Shown piece after piece: positions 45,496 through 56,901 of a stretch of 64,000 bases of DNA. The stretch's first letter is position 1. Each line of letters begins with the position of its first letter. The notes below the pieces were generated by a model that ran no database searches, was not told the DNA's origin, and saw only the letters and a program-made list of their open reading frames with translations. The stretch comes from Tilletiaria anomala UBC 951 (Eukaryota; Basidiomycota; Exobasidiomycetes; Georgefischeriales; Tilletiariaceae), in contig NW_013546959.1 in assembly GCF_000711695.1 (NCBI RefSeq), positions 41,793 to 105,792 of the forward strand. Direction: 5' to 3'. Position numbers and translations under genes: made by a program.

Positions 45496-47994
45496 GTTCT
45501 CAAGCAGGCGCTACGAATCTTGAGGTTCGAGCAGGTCGCGGGAAGAGTGCAGGGATTTTGTTCAGATGTCGAGATCTTGATGGTGGAACCACCTCATGAA
45601 AAAGGGATCATGGTAGCCTTTGTTGATGACCAGCGTATGTACACACATATGCAATCAGTGCACGGAGAGGATTCGTGGTTCGTGCTACATGTGTATATAG
45701 GAGCACTATGGCAGGGGGGCACTGCGACCATCATGGTCGGGACCGAAGCAAGCAGGACGCTGGCGACACGGCACAGGGAATGCGGGGCCAGCCGCCACAG
45801 CAGGGCAGACTGGAGTGGAGTGGAGACAGTCAGATAGGGCTTGCACAAGCAAGCACTGCAGGGGAGACTGCAGGGGTTTCCTTCCAAATGGTAATTTACA
45901 CCAGAACACTCATCATTCCACAGCGGCAGAACCTCTGTCTGAAAAGGGTGAACATGAGGATCATGGATGCTGTGGTGGTGCGGCCTGAGGGCGGCCGGCA
46001 GTGTGCATGTCGCCGCCCGCCGGCATTCAGCAGGATACCGTACAATGCCCCCCTTGGCCCCTGCTAGAGTAGCGGGAGAGGCGGTGGCAGGCGGCGACGC
46101 GCAAGTCCGTCGGCGCGCTGGTGTCTGGCAGTTCCTGGGTACAGTGGGCCAGTGGCACAGCCTGGAAGTTTGATGAATTGATCAAACTGCCCTCGTGGGC
46201 TCGCTTATACTTGCACCGGCGGAAGCTGGGAGTGAGTGCACAACCGGCGGCCAGACGTGAAAATAGATGCCGAGATGTGCGCAGCACGAGAACGCACGAT
46301 TTCCTAGACATTGCCCACTATAGCACTGGGCCAGAGTTTGGCAAAGGTTCGGCATCTCGGCTGTCGGTAAGAGTGCGAGACCTTCTGCCACTGTGGCTGC
46401 TCTCCTCCTGGACCATTAATCATTGGGACAGTGTCATCCCTTCTCCAACGTGCATTGAGCATTCGCGCTCTGGAAATACCTAGAGCTTGGTGCTACCCTA
46501 CGAGCATGTCAGGAAGGAGCTATCGCAGGAAGCATCCGTGGGAAAGGCGGCGGAGAAGCCGCGTTACTCCACGCAACCCGCTCGCCAACAAGAGAGGAGC
46601 GATTGCAAAGAGCGACAAAGGGAGCTGGCCCAGCTGCAAGAGAAGCCTGCCCTTCCGTGAGCATGAGATGAGATCACCGCTACATGTTGCCCGAGAAGAA
46701 GAAAGAAGCGAGCGCTCTGCCCTCAAGGGTTGCCAAGGCAAGCGCCGTCCATTTGACTGGACACGAATAGCTTGAGCACTCCAACGCGGAGGACTAGCGG
46801 CGTGGTTGCGCGACGAGGTCGATGAGTTGCTGAGCCAGCTGACTGCCAGCTAGGAAATGCTATCCATCATGATACAGAGCAGCGCAGTCTGCAACGTCGA
46901 TATTCACTGCTGGTGTGAGGGGAGGAGAAGCCTGACAAAGGGCACCTCTTGCCAGACTTTCAATTGGTTCGCCAGGGCTCTATCCTTCGGTGTCACGACG
47001 GACGGGGGGCTTACCTGCACGTCGCCCCATGAGACGCTCCTGGAGCCGTTCACCCTCCTAGAATGAACTGCTACGCTCAAAGTCTTTACCTATGCAGCGC
47101 AGGGCAAGAAGTACATCGGATGAGGGTGCGCTCCACACCACACAGACACTTTGTATACAAAAACCAGCAAAAGTTGCCTGGTCTGTGATCAGGAGCTTCC
47201 AGGAACCCCATCTATATGGGTGGTAGCAGTCGCATCCCGCAAAACACGACCCAGAAATTCCTGCGGCAACCCGATCGGCGGCACGTTTTGGAGGGAGTGG
47301 GGTGTTTGTAACAGGCGGAGAGGTGACAATGATGGGTCATATATACTTGATGATGAGATCGAGGCAAGGTTGCAAAAAGGACCGAGGCTCAGTGAATAAC
47401 GGTGTCAGTGTTGATGGTAGCAATCATGAATCCTGACGATGGCAGGGTGATGATGCACGAGGCATATGGTATGTATGAGGGACCAGGTGAAGGTTTGTGA
47501 CTTTAGGCTGCTGAAAGCCCCGCAAGGTCGTCGACGCCTCGAGACCGAAGCAGCCCGACATCGTTTGAGCACGTGAAACCACGGTGACACAGTAGCCCTC
47601 ACTCCTCCCTGCGCGCTGGATCGATCCCAAAATCGTTGAGGAGCATCGATCAAAATACCGTGCTGCCCGTCGAGTGGCCGTGCTAGAGTCCAGGCCCTGT
47701 TCGAAGATCCCCAGTTCAGGCTCAATAGTTAAAAGGTTGCGTTGATGGCCAAAGTGGAAAAGGTTGAAAAAAGAAGCGGTCGCACAAAAAGAAAGAATCC
47801 GGAATGGTCGGTTTCGCTTCCGAGAGCGCAGGTCCCCCACAAGTAGAGAGATGCTGAAATGGATCCTAACGTCATGTCTGGGGTGCACTAAGGTGTGAAG
47901 CAAAGAGGTTCCTTTCAAGCACCATTCGCCCCCTCCAGATGACCGGCTAGCGTCTGCCTTACCTGCACCCGTGCTGCTGCCACTGCTGGTTAGC
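45496..47994. other. Long divergent intergenic region, about 2.5 kb
   Basis: It separates the divergent hydrolase and molybdenum cofactor sulfurase genes. Open frames are short and carry no known domain. I recognise no RNA gene. It may hold two promoters plus unrecognised sequence. Confidence 0.45.
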
Positions 47995-50883
47995 ATGATG
48001 GGCGACGCGCTCGCAACTGCGGGCCGAGCGCCGGACGATTGCAGGGACGCGACCGATGAAAGCACCCTCGATGGTCTCATCGCTTCCTTGCGCATCGCCG
48101 AGCTGCCGTCATTGTACGGCAACAGCAGTTCGTCAGCGTCTCCGCTGGGGGAGCCAGCTAGCTATCAACAAATTCAGGAGCATCAGCAGCAACTCTATCT
48201 CGACTCGGCCGGCATGCCTCCCTCACCCATTTCCGCCACCCGCCTGTTTGAAGCGGACATGGCGCACAATTTCTTCGCCAACCCGCACTCACACAGCCCT
48301 GCAGCTGTGAGAACGGTGGAGATGATCGAGGTGACCCGGGATATGATCTTGCAAGAGCTCTTCTGCCTACCCAAGTCTTCAATGCGCAAGTATGGCGGCA
48401 AGGGCAAAGCCAAGGAGGATCCCCGTGCAATCGACGGCTGCGGCTGGGAACTCGTCTTCACCTCGGGCGCAACTGCCTCTCTAAAGCTTGTGGCAGAGAG
48501 CTTCGATTTCGGCCCCAGCAATACTGCTGACGACGAGCGAGGCCAGTTGCTGCATCTCCTCGAGTCACACACCTCTGTCGTCGGTTTGCGTGGCATCGCC
48601 AAAGAGCGAGGGGTACGCAGCGCCGCCTGCGACGAAGACGAGATGCCTTCGCTTGTCGCGTCTCTCGATAGCGAGAGAAGCCTTGCAGTGGCCCCACTAC
48701 AGTGCAACGCGACAGGTCGACGCTTCCATGTCCTCCTCGAGAAGCTTGGCGGCCACCGCACGAAAGTGCTCGTCGACGCAGCATCGTACCTTTCCTCATC
48801 TACGCGCCTGCCTCTTCCCGCTCCCTCCGACGAAGCTGCATATGAGCGCGCACCCGACTTTATCGCCTTCTCCTTCTACAAAATATTTGGCATGCCGACG
48901 GGCTTGGGCGGCCTGCTCGTCAAGCGCACCTCCGCTTTGTCGCTCTCCTGCAAGCCCTATTATGGTGGCGGTACGCTCTCGTTGCTCTTGCCACGCTCTG
49001 GTCGGGGTGTCCCACGCGCTGGGCTTGCGGATCGGATGGAAGATGGAACTATCAATTTCCATGGTGTACTGGCGCTCAAGCATGCGCTACAGGCGCACGA
49101 AACGATGCTAGGCAACTGGGCTGCTAGGCAGAGACATATTTGCCACCTGACCAGAGAGCTGTATGCAGGCCTCTCACGCTTGCGACATTACAACGGGCAA
49201 AGATTGGTGCATCTTCTCAGCAGAAGCGATGCCTCACGCGCCTTCCTGCAGCAAGCACACTGCTCCATGCATGCGGCGGATCAAGGGCCTATAGCTGCTT
49301 TCCTACTGTTGCTGCCCAACGGTCAACGCGTGGCAACATCAGAGATATCGCGTATCGCTTCTCTGCGCAATGTCCATCTCCGTGTCGGTCGCCATTGCAA
49401 TGCTGGTGTTGCGCTCACACACACCCTTGCTGCAGACGTAGCTGCGATTGCCGATCAAGAGACAGGCAACCGAGAGCGAATGTGCGACGAGCAAGGATTA
49501 TGGGACATTTGGCAACGCGGGACAGGCTGTGACAATGCTGAGGGCGTCGATGATGAGGCGAGCTCCGTGCGCGTCAGCCTCAGTGTCTGGAACACCCTCG
49601 CGGATGTCGATGCCCTTGTTTCCTTCCTCAAAACTTACTTTCTCATCGAAGCGCCACCTATGCAAACACTCTGCGACACCGACGCCACCACAACCACCCG
49701 CTGGCCATCGAGATCCAGCGCAATTGGCGAACGCGAGCTGAAATGTATCACATTGTACCCCATCAAATCGTGCGCGGGCCAAGAGGTGCAGGCGGGCCAG
49801 TCATGGCCGTTGACGCCGCACGGCCTCCTGCATGACCGAGAATGGTGCATCGTCGATGCCGGCACCGGAAAAGCGCTGAGCCAGAAGCGAGTGCCAAAGA
49901 TGGCGACGATCCGCGCACGTGTCGACAGGGAGAGGGAGCTGCTTCATGTCACTTTGCCGTATGTTGACGGCGCAGACGGAGACGGAGACGCGACAGAGCT
50001 GACAATCGACATGAAGGACAGCGGTGCGGAGGACGAAGAAGGAGAGGAAGTCCGAGTTTGTGCCGACGTTGTCCGCCCTAGACTCTACACCAATTCGCAC
50101 GTCGTGCATGCATTCTCGAGCTTTTTGCAGCGCGACTGCACCCTCGCTCGTCTACCGCCGCAATCCGCCTCGCGTCACGGACATTTCGACGTGAGCTTGA
50201 TCGAGGCCGGCAGCAGCCTAGCACATCCATCCGCACACGGTCTGGACGGCCCAGTGCCGCGCCACGTTCCGATCCTGCTCTCGAACGAGAGCCCGTTCTT
50301 GCTGATCAACGAGGAGAGCGTGAGGCAGGTGATGGGCTGGATGGCACAAGACGGATTCGACGTGCAGGGGACGGCGCTGCAGATTGCACGACGCTTCAGA
50401 GCCAATTTTGTCGTTGGAATAAGGGCAATTGCGAGTGCTGGCGCCGATGCACCGCTGCCAGAGTACCTGCCCTTGCCATCTGCTTCCTGTGGAGAGGGCT
50501 CGGAGGACACGAGCGAGGACAGTCACACGGTCTCCTCGCCGGCCACGTCACCGCCAGTCTCACGTCCGTCATCGCAAGCCGGACACGATGGAACGAGCAA
50601 GGCGGGCTGCTTCCAGTTCTTCGCCGAAGACTCAATGAAGCGCGTGGAGATTGGCGAGCACGCCTTTGCGTCTCTCGGCGCGTGCCGTCGCTGCGAGATG
50701 GTCGCTGTGGATCAAGTGACGGGCGAGAGGAGGCCCGAAACGCTGCTCAGCTTGGCCAGGCGGCGCAGGAGCGAACAAGGCAGGGTCGAATTCGGCATGC
50801 ATCTTTGCTGGCTCCCCGTGGTTCACGATATAGCGGCGCGAGTTCCAAGCGTGCACATCGGCATGGCTGCAAACTTCAAGTGA
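47995..50883 (+). CDS. hxB: Molybdenum cofactor sulfurase (MOCOS/HxB type)
   Basis: A single exon of 962 residues, starting at the double ATG at 47995/47998. The enzyme adds the terminal sulfur to the molybdenum cofactor of xanthine dehydrogenase and aldehyde oxidase. The N-terminal class V aminotransferase/cysteine desulfurase domain begins LYLDSAGMPPSP. It has WELVFTSGATASLKLVAE and the PLP lysine Lys296 in FIAFSFYKIFGMPTGLGGLL, and GTINFHGVLALKHAL follows. The C-terminal MOSC region has ITLYPIKSCAGQEV, HDREWCIVDAGTGKALSQKR, RFRANFVVG and the closing SLGACRRCEMVAVD. Full length and both domains are intact. It lacks introns, unlike nearly every neighbour. The N-terminus before LYLD is disordered. 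Confidence 0.93.
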   Translation: MMGDALATAGRAPDDCRDATDESTLDGLIASLRIAELPSLYGNSSSSASPLGEPASYQQIQEHQQQLYLDSAGMPPSPISATRLFEADMAHNFFANPHSHSPAAVRTVEMIEVTRDMILQELFCLPKSSMRKYGGKGKAKEDPRAIDGCGWELVFTSGATASLKLVAESFDFGPSNTADDERGQLLHLLESHTSVVGLRGIAKERGVRSAACDEDEMPSLVASLDSERSLAVAPLQCNATGRRFHVLLEKLGGHRTKVLVDAASYLSSSTRLPLPAPSDEAAYERAPDFIAFSFYKIFGMPTGLGGLLVKRTSALSLSCKPYYGGGTLSLLLPRSGRGVPRAGLADRMEDGTINFHGVLALKHALQAHETMLGNWAARQRHICHLTRELYAGLSRLRHYNGQRLVHLLSRSDASRAFLQQAHCSMHAADQGPIAAFLLLLPNGQRVATSEISRIASLRNVHLRVGRHCNAGVALTHTLAADVAAIADQETGNRERMCDEQGLWDIWQRGTGCDNAEGVDDEASSVRVSLSVWNTLADVDALVSFLKTYFLIEAPPMQTLCDTDATTTTRWPSRSSAIGERELKCITLYPIKSCAGQEVQAGQSWPLTPHGLLHDREWCIVDAGTGKALSQKRVPKMATIRARVDRERELLHVTLPYVDGADGDGDATELTIDMKDSGAEDEEGEEVRVCADVVRPRLYTNSHVVHAFSSFLQRDCTLARLPPQSASRHGHFDVSLIEAGSSLAHPSAHGLDGPVPRHVPILLSNESPFLLINEESVRQVMGWMAQDGFDVQGTALQIARRFRANFVVGIRAIASAGADAPLPEYLPLPSASCGEGSEDTSEDSHTVSSPATSPPVSRPSSQAGHDGTSKAGCFQFFAEDSMKRVEIGEHAFASLGACRRCEMVAVDQVTGERRPETLLSLARRRRSEQGRVEFGMHLCWLPVVHDIAARVPSVHIGMAANFK

Positions 50884-51009
50884 GAAACACTCTTTGCTCA
50901 TTCGCGTTGTACTGTACATAAATCCACGGGATATTCCCACTTGCAGCTTGAGCTCTTCCAGTCATATTACATCACGGGCTTCACTTCCGTTTAGGCTGTG
51001 CCTTTGTTC

Positions 51010-54000
51010 TCAGCTCTGATCCACGTGTGTCCTTGGACCCTTGGCCTGCGATTGCGCTTGCGTCGGTTCTGCTGCTGCGGGTGCTGGGCTCTGAGAAACC
51101 TGCGCAACTCTGGATCCGGATCGCTCGACAGTGCGCCCGCGGCTGCGCAGCAGGTCCTCACTGACGATCGCAGCGCCAAGCGGACCAGAGGGAACGTGTT
51201 GCGTCTTGACGGCGACGGGACGAGAGGAGGGAGCGGCGCCGGTGGTGGCTTCGGCAGCGGCAGTGGCAATGACAGCGGTGCCCTGCGCAGACGCCGTCAT
51301 GCTGGGTTCGAGGGCCGACCCGCCCATGTGACCCTGCTGCGCAATCGCGGCGCTCGTCGCAATACCGGGCGTGGGCGGACGCGAGGTGGAGGAGCAGTGC
51401 AGGACAGTGATCTTGGGCGAGCGCAGCTGGCGCTGCTCCTCGCCGCCGCCGCTGTTGGCGCGCAATTGCGACTCGGAGCGCTGCTTGGTGCCGCTGGCCA
51501 CCGCCGAAAAGGGGAGCGCGAGCGTGAGGTCGGCGAGGCCGAGCGGGCCTGGTGCCGCGTGACGTGTGCTTGCGGCGCCTGCGGCGGTCTTTATCGAAGA
51601 CGGCCGCGATGAGCCGCGCCTGGTGGTGGTAGCAGTCGTCGTTGCGGCCTTTTCAGCATCCATGCCCTTGTCCTTCTGGACCGCCTCTGCCGACACGATG
51701 CACTCCGGTTCGTCGGTGAGCGGCGCATGAAGCAAACCCAACGCCGTGCTGTCGCTCGCGAAGGCGGAAGAAGCGGGCACGAGGGGGTTGCTGAAGTCAG
51801 CAACAGCTGCAGAGGCATGGGCGTCCTTGTCACCCTTCTTGCTAGCTTCACCGTCCGGACCATGAGCGCTGCTCTTCTTCCTGTTGATGCCCAGACGCTG
51901 CAGAACGGTCGTCCTCTGCTGCGACTGTGGCTGCGGCGCGTTGGCGGCTTCATTGTGCTGCTCGCCGGGAGCGACAGCCCCAGCGGAATGAGCGGCGGTG
52001 GCGCTGCTGGCGTCCAAGGCGAGCTTCTCATCGCACGGTGCAAACGGCGCCCTTCTCAGCACCTGGTGCTTGGGGCTCGGCGGGGGGCTGAGGCTGGCAA
52101 AATTGACGTGGTGTCCGCCGTCAGCGTCGTACTCGTCGTAAATCTCGCTCTGCAGCAGCTCCTCGAGGACGTCTTCGAGCGTGATGATGCCGACGGGCGT
52201 GCCCGTGTCGAACGCACCGTCTGCGTCTGCATCGGAATCCACGTCGGCGCACGCGCCTGCGTGAAACTGTTGCTGTTCCGCGCTGCCGGTACCTGTGTTG
52301 GTCGACTGGTGCGAGGTCAGCTCGAGCGAAATGGACGTCTCGTGCTTGGACAGACGCTTGCTGAAGAGGCCCTTTGTCTTGCGGCGCCAGCCGTCATGCG
52401 GATGCAATTGGTGATGCGCGTGCGGGTGGTGGCTGGGCGACACGCGGTTTGACGATGACGCCGAGGGAGAGGTGCTGGTGGTGCTGCTGACGTCGCTATC
52501 ACCCGAGACAATCCTACTGAGTTTGTCCGACTCGGAGGAAACGGTGCCGACGTCGGTGGCAGAGTTTTGCCTTGGGAAACTGTTGTTACTGGCGTCCTTC
52601 TCCGTGCTGTCCTCCTCCTTGATGCCGTCGAGTGCGCCGCCAGTGCCGGTACCTTTGCCAGCTGCCGCCTTGCCGCTCACGCCGAGCACAGCGTGGCGCG
52701 TGCGGCTGCTGACAATGGCCATGTGGCTGCGGCCCTCCTGGAAGGCGTTGAGGACGTTAAGCAGCGGTTCGTCCTGCGGTATGGTCGGCATGGCATTGAT
52801 GACCATGTCCGAAACAGGGACCGCGTCCTCGGGGTCGAGCAGGACACACGATTTGACGAGCAGCGTGCCGATGATCTTGCGTCGCGTGACCGTCGCCGGT
52901 GCCAGGTAGCCGAAGCTGGCCGTCTCGGCGAGCGCCGCGGTCGACGAGGTGGGCGAGCCGGGAGGGGGGCTCTGCGGGCTGCCGCTGTCGCTGGCGGCAG
53001 CGTCCGCCTGCGAGGCGGAGACCTTGCGTGCGAACGTCGACAGCAGAGAAGGCTTCTTGCTGGGCGTCGCGGAGCCGCTGTTCGCCAGCGCCTTGCCGCC
53101 GCCGAGGGAGATGTCGATGTCCTGGTAGATGGGGATGCGCGAGTGTCCGCTACGGACGACCTTCTCGAGCGTGGCATAGTCAAGCTTGGCCTCGAATGGG
53201 AGCATGAACACGCGCTCGATCGGCGTCATGGCGTCCTGGACGACCTTCTCTTGCAGATCGAGCGCGCCACCTACGATCATGACCGTGTCGCCGTTTAGGT
53301 CGCCGCCGCGGCCGCCGGCGGCGGCGTGGATGTTGACCAACTCCTTGAGCTCGCCGCGGCGGTAGATGATGCCGTGATGCGGGCCGAGGGCGGCGTGCAG
53401 GATGCGCGACACGGGCCACGCGACGGGCCAGAGAACAAGGATGATGATGCGCGTCGGCAGCGCCATGTACGCGCCGACAACCAGCCCGTATCGCGAGCAG
53501 ACCGATTGCGGGATCAGCTCGGCAAAGATGACGATCACAACGATCGAGAAAATCACCGCGCGGAAGCCGCCGCCAAGCAGCGGGTCTGCGACAATCGGCA
53601 GGGTCTGCGGGCAGCGCAAAAGAGCCAAAAGAAGTCATGAGCAGACGCACAAAGCTATCTGTGCCTTTTTCCATTTGTCCTCAAACGTGGAACTCACCTC
53701 GTTGGTGATCATGTTGGCGATGAGCAGCGTGGTGAGCAGCAGATGGCCGTCCTTGCGCACGGGCATAATCTTGCGCGCATACATCTTCTGCTTGTCGGTC
53801 CCCTGCGCGGCGAGCACCTGGAGCTGCGTCTCGTCAAGCGACATGTAGCCGAGCGTCAGACCGGCAAAGAGGCCCGAGAGGAGGATGAGCACAGGGACGA
53901 CGATGGCGTAGGCGGCCTTCTGGACGGACGAGATACCCGGCGGGGAGGTGGAGGACTCGCATGCATTCGCGGCGCTGGTGCCAGAGTCCTCCTGGCGCTT

Positions 54001-54699
54001 TGCATGGTACTGGGTGTGGTCATGCATGGAGCTGTGGGGCGGGGCCACCGCGCTGCGTGCCAGGTTGTGGCCATGACTGCAGTTGCGGTCCTTGGGATCA
54101 GTGCAAGATGGACGATCGAGACGATGCGCGAAGGATGGGGTTATTTGACGACCGCTTTCCACAGCATCTTGGTTTTCGTGCCGCGCACGCGCGTCTCCGA
54201 TAGCGTAGACGGGCTCACTGTGCTGTTGCTGTTGCTGAAGGTGGCTGCCGTATGCGCCATCTCGTGCAATATCCGGCGCGGCCCAGCGGGCAGGGTGGAG
54301 CGGCAAGAGGTGGGAGTGCTCATCGTGCTGCTGTGCATCGGCCGCGCGAGGAGCGATTTGCTGAATCGGGCTGGCCTGGGCAGTGAGGACGATGCTAGTG
54401 GCGGCAAAGAGAGCGAGGGCAAAGAGCCAAACGAAGGAAGCAACAGAACTGCTACGTCGAAGTGTGCTCGGTGTCGTTAGGGCTGCTGTGCCGGGAGTGG
54501 TGTCGTCGCCGCCGGAGCAAGGAGAGGGGCAGTCATGGATCGCTGCAGCGTCGTTTTGGTACTCGTGCTGATGCGCTACAGCAGCGAGAGAGCGCGGTGC
54601 GCTGTCGTTGTTGTCGGGGCGATGGCTAGGGTGAGGGCAAAGGCGAAGGGCGCCTATATCGGGATCGAGGTCGAGGGTCTGGGCGGAGAGGTCGACCAT
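51010..54699 (-). CDS. MAM3: CNNM/CorC-family (Mam3-like) membrane protein, DUF21 and CBS domains
   Basis: Reverse-strand exons 54699-53698 and 53604-51010 give 1198 residues. Yeast Mam3 is a vacuolar membrane protein tied to metal (manganese, magnesium) balance. A long Gln/His-rich N-terminus containing one hydrophobic stretch precedes the DUF21 transmembrane domain. Its helices include YAIVVPVLILLSGLFAGLTL, then LTTLLIANMITNE, and after the intron TLPIVADPLLGG and AVIFSIVVIVIFAELIPQSV. A CBS pair follows: VVQDAMTPIERVFMLPFE, SGHSRIPIYQDID and, after inserts, GIITLEDVLEELLQSEIYDE. The tail is a very long Ser/Ala-rich disordered region. A Ser/Gly insert separates the CBS halves. The intron junction is confirmed by the family sequence NETLP. 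Confidence 0.9.
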
Positions 54700-56062
54700 T
54701 TATCGTTGCGTTTCTCCGGTATGATGGTGTCGAATGCTTGCGATAGGAGCTGGGCGTGCGTGTATTCTTCCCCGAGGAGCAGCGGCGGTGGGCGATGCTT
54801 CTTGAGTCTGGGGGGTTGGGGTTGGGATTGCGTGTGTGTAGTGTAGATAGGGGATACAGGTGGTTGGTTATATAGTCTGTTAATACCGCGTGATGCGATA
54901 CTCGCGTGATGGGAATGACGGGATGCTCCTTTCGACTCTATAATGCAGACTGACGCAGTGCCAGCACTGGACACTCAATCGTTCATGCAGAGTTGACTCG
55001 ACTCACTGCCGCAGTGCCGGCGGTATCACCTACCGCCACTCACCGGCGGGCTCCTGCTAACTGAGCGGCCTTCATAGCACAGCATTGCATTGCATAGCAT
55101 AGCATTGCCATGCATCAACTCAATGTACATCCAGCTCGCGTCGCATCCGCCATCATGTGTGCAATTGCAATCGTTATACCGATCCCGTCCCGCGAATGCT
55201 TGCCCCCCACACACACTCGCAGGAGCGATTCACACAGAAACAAACCCCGTTCCGGGGCAAATGGAGCCTCCAGCTGCTTCTGCCGCGTCAGCGACGTGAT
55301 GGGACTGGTAGCTGGCGTGTGCTGGTGACGCGCTCCATGCTGCCACGATACAGCGGATCTCAAAGTTGGCCGGAGCAGATATGCACGTGCGATCCGATCC
55401 GATCCCGCCACGCCAGCCAGCAAGCGCACCACTGGGCTGGCTCTGGTCCGAGCTGCCAAGGGGGGGGGGCGAGGACACACCGCCCTCTCCTGTACACATT
55501 GCCATTCACCTCGTGTCCTGGTTGATTGGTGAGCGCAGTAGCAGACGAATGAGCATGTAAAGCCAACTAGAGGGGTCCCGGAAGAAGAAGCCATGTACAA
55601 AAAGAGTGGTGTGCTCATATGCTTCCCGCCCGGAGTTCACGGCGCTGCTGCTGTGCGTCATGTCGTCACCACGGCCTTTCTTACTCTCACACGCCTTGCA
55701 AATGGGCCAGCTGTCGATAGAGTGGGCTTGGGGTCACCAACCAGCTTCCTCCCCCGGGCTTGAAAGCGATCGAGATGCTTCCAGAAGTGCACCATTTGTA
55801 GTATCTCTCTCTCTATTACAAAATACAAGGGGGTGTGTGCGTGTGAAGCAGAGGGGCGATTCGGGACCGCTGGATGGCGGATGGACGAGCGAGAACTGCT
55901 GAGGACGTGTTTGGTTGTGGTCTGCTTGTTTGATCAACAGTACGTACCATCCATTCATATTCATGCCACCAGCTGTCGCTTTTGACCGTGACCATACCAC
56001 AGAAACACCCTGCCAACTTAGTATTTCATACGCGCACATTGCGCAATCGACCCAACGCAAAG
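54700..56062. promoter_or_regulatory. Divergent intergenic region, CNNM-like / TMEM205-like
   Basis: These 1.36 kb separate two divergent starts. The stretch nearest the CNNM gene is rich in simple G/T and pyrimidine tracts. A pentamer-rich repeat lies near 55073. No gene is recognised. Confidence 0.4.
55073..55116. repeat. Imperfect pentanucleotide tandem repeat (CATTG/CATAG)
   Basis: Consecutive units CATAG, CACAG, CATTG, CATTG, CATAG, CATAG, CATTG, CCATG and CATC form a low-complexity array in the divergent intergenic region. It contains the palindrome ATGCAT at its end. It looks like slippage-derived sequence. Confidence 0.65.
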
Positions 56063-56843
56063 ATGGCAGCACCCCCGCGTCCTGCCGCCGTCGGTCTCGA
56101 GTTGTTCAAGACGCTCCTGACGCCGACGGTTCCCTCGGGGCACGTGCTTGCATTCGGCCTCTTGCTCGGCACGCAGGCCTGGCATGGCTTCATTGGCGGG
56201 TGAGCTTGTGCGCAGCTGACAAGCTTCACTGTAAAGCGCAATATCGATGCGGGTCGATACTGAAGGTTGCAGCTGACGTCCGAATCCTCTCTCTTTGCGT
56301 AACGGCGGATGCACACACAGGCCCATTGCTTACAAGAATCTCCCGCGACAGACGTTCGGCAATCTGCAGAATCACCTCTTCAGGGTGGGCCTGGTTGCCT
56401 GCTGCCGCCTCTTCTTGCGCCTCCCACTGACCCATCCCTCTCTCCCTGTGCATGTTCGACAGGTCTATTTTCCGCTGACCACGGGTCTGAGCGCGGTGCT
56501 GCTGGCGACGTACACACTCGCAAACCCGTATGTGCGCTCGCACGCGTCGGACCTCGCGCACCCGGTCGTCTACCAGGCATTCACGCTGCTGACCAGCACG
56601 CTCGCGCACGCCGCCAACTGGCTCTATGTCGGCCCCAGGACGACCGACGTCATGTACCGCCGCCACCGCCTCGAGCGCACAGAGGGAAAAAGCTACGACA
56701 ACGTCACCGCAAGCGACGAGATGAAGGACCTCAATAAGCAGTTTTCCATCCTCCACGGCATCAGCAACCTCCTCAATTTCGTCGCGTTCGGCGGTGTCGT
56801 CTTCCACGGCCTCTGGCTTGCACACTACGGCCTGCATAGCTGA
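56063..56843 (+). CDS. TMEM205/DUF4149-like four-helix membrane protein
   Basis: Exons 56063-56199, 56321-56384 and 56463-56843 give 193 residues. The family is small multi-pass membrane proteins; human TMEM205 is linked to cisplatin resistance, but the activity is unknown. The visible helices are VLAFGLLLGTQAWHGFIGG, VYFPLTTGLSAVLLATYTLA, the segment around QAFTLLTSTLAHAANWLYV, and NLLNFVAFGGVVFHGLWLA. The family-typical parts LPRQTFGNLQNHLF, GPRTTDVMYRRHRLE and FSILHGISNLLN are present. The 64-nt middle exon is needed to supply PIAYKNLPRQTFG. The gene is convergent with MAD1, the stops only 58 nt apart. Confidence 0.82.
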
Positions 56844-56901
56844 AAGTAGGCTTGATAAAGATACACGCGCAATGATAAAGATGAACAATGCCCCGCTCTT
56901 A

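Noticed and set aside
47424-48122. Reverse-strand frame of 232 codons at the start of the molybdenum cofactor sulfurase
   Set aside because: It overlaps the sulfurase N-terminus and has no family features.
51727-53298. Forward-strand frames of over 200 codons opposite the CNNM-like gene
   Set aside because: Codon-bias shadows of the long exon; the translations are Arg/Gly-rich with no family match.
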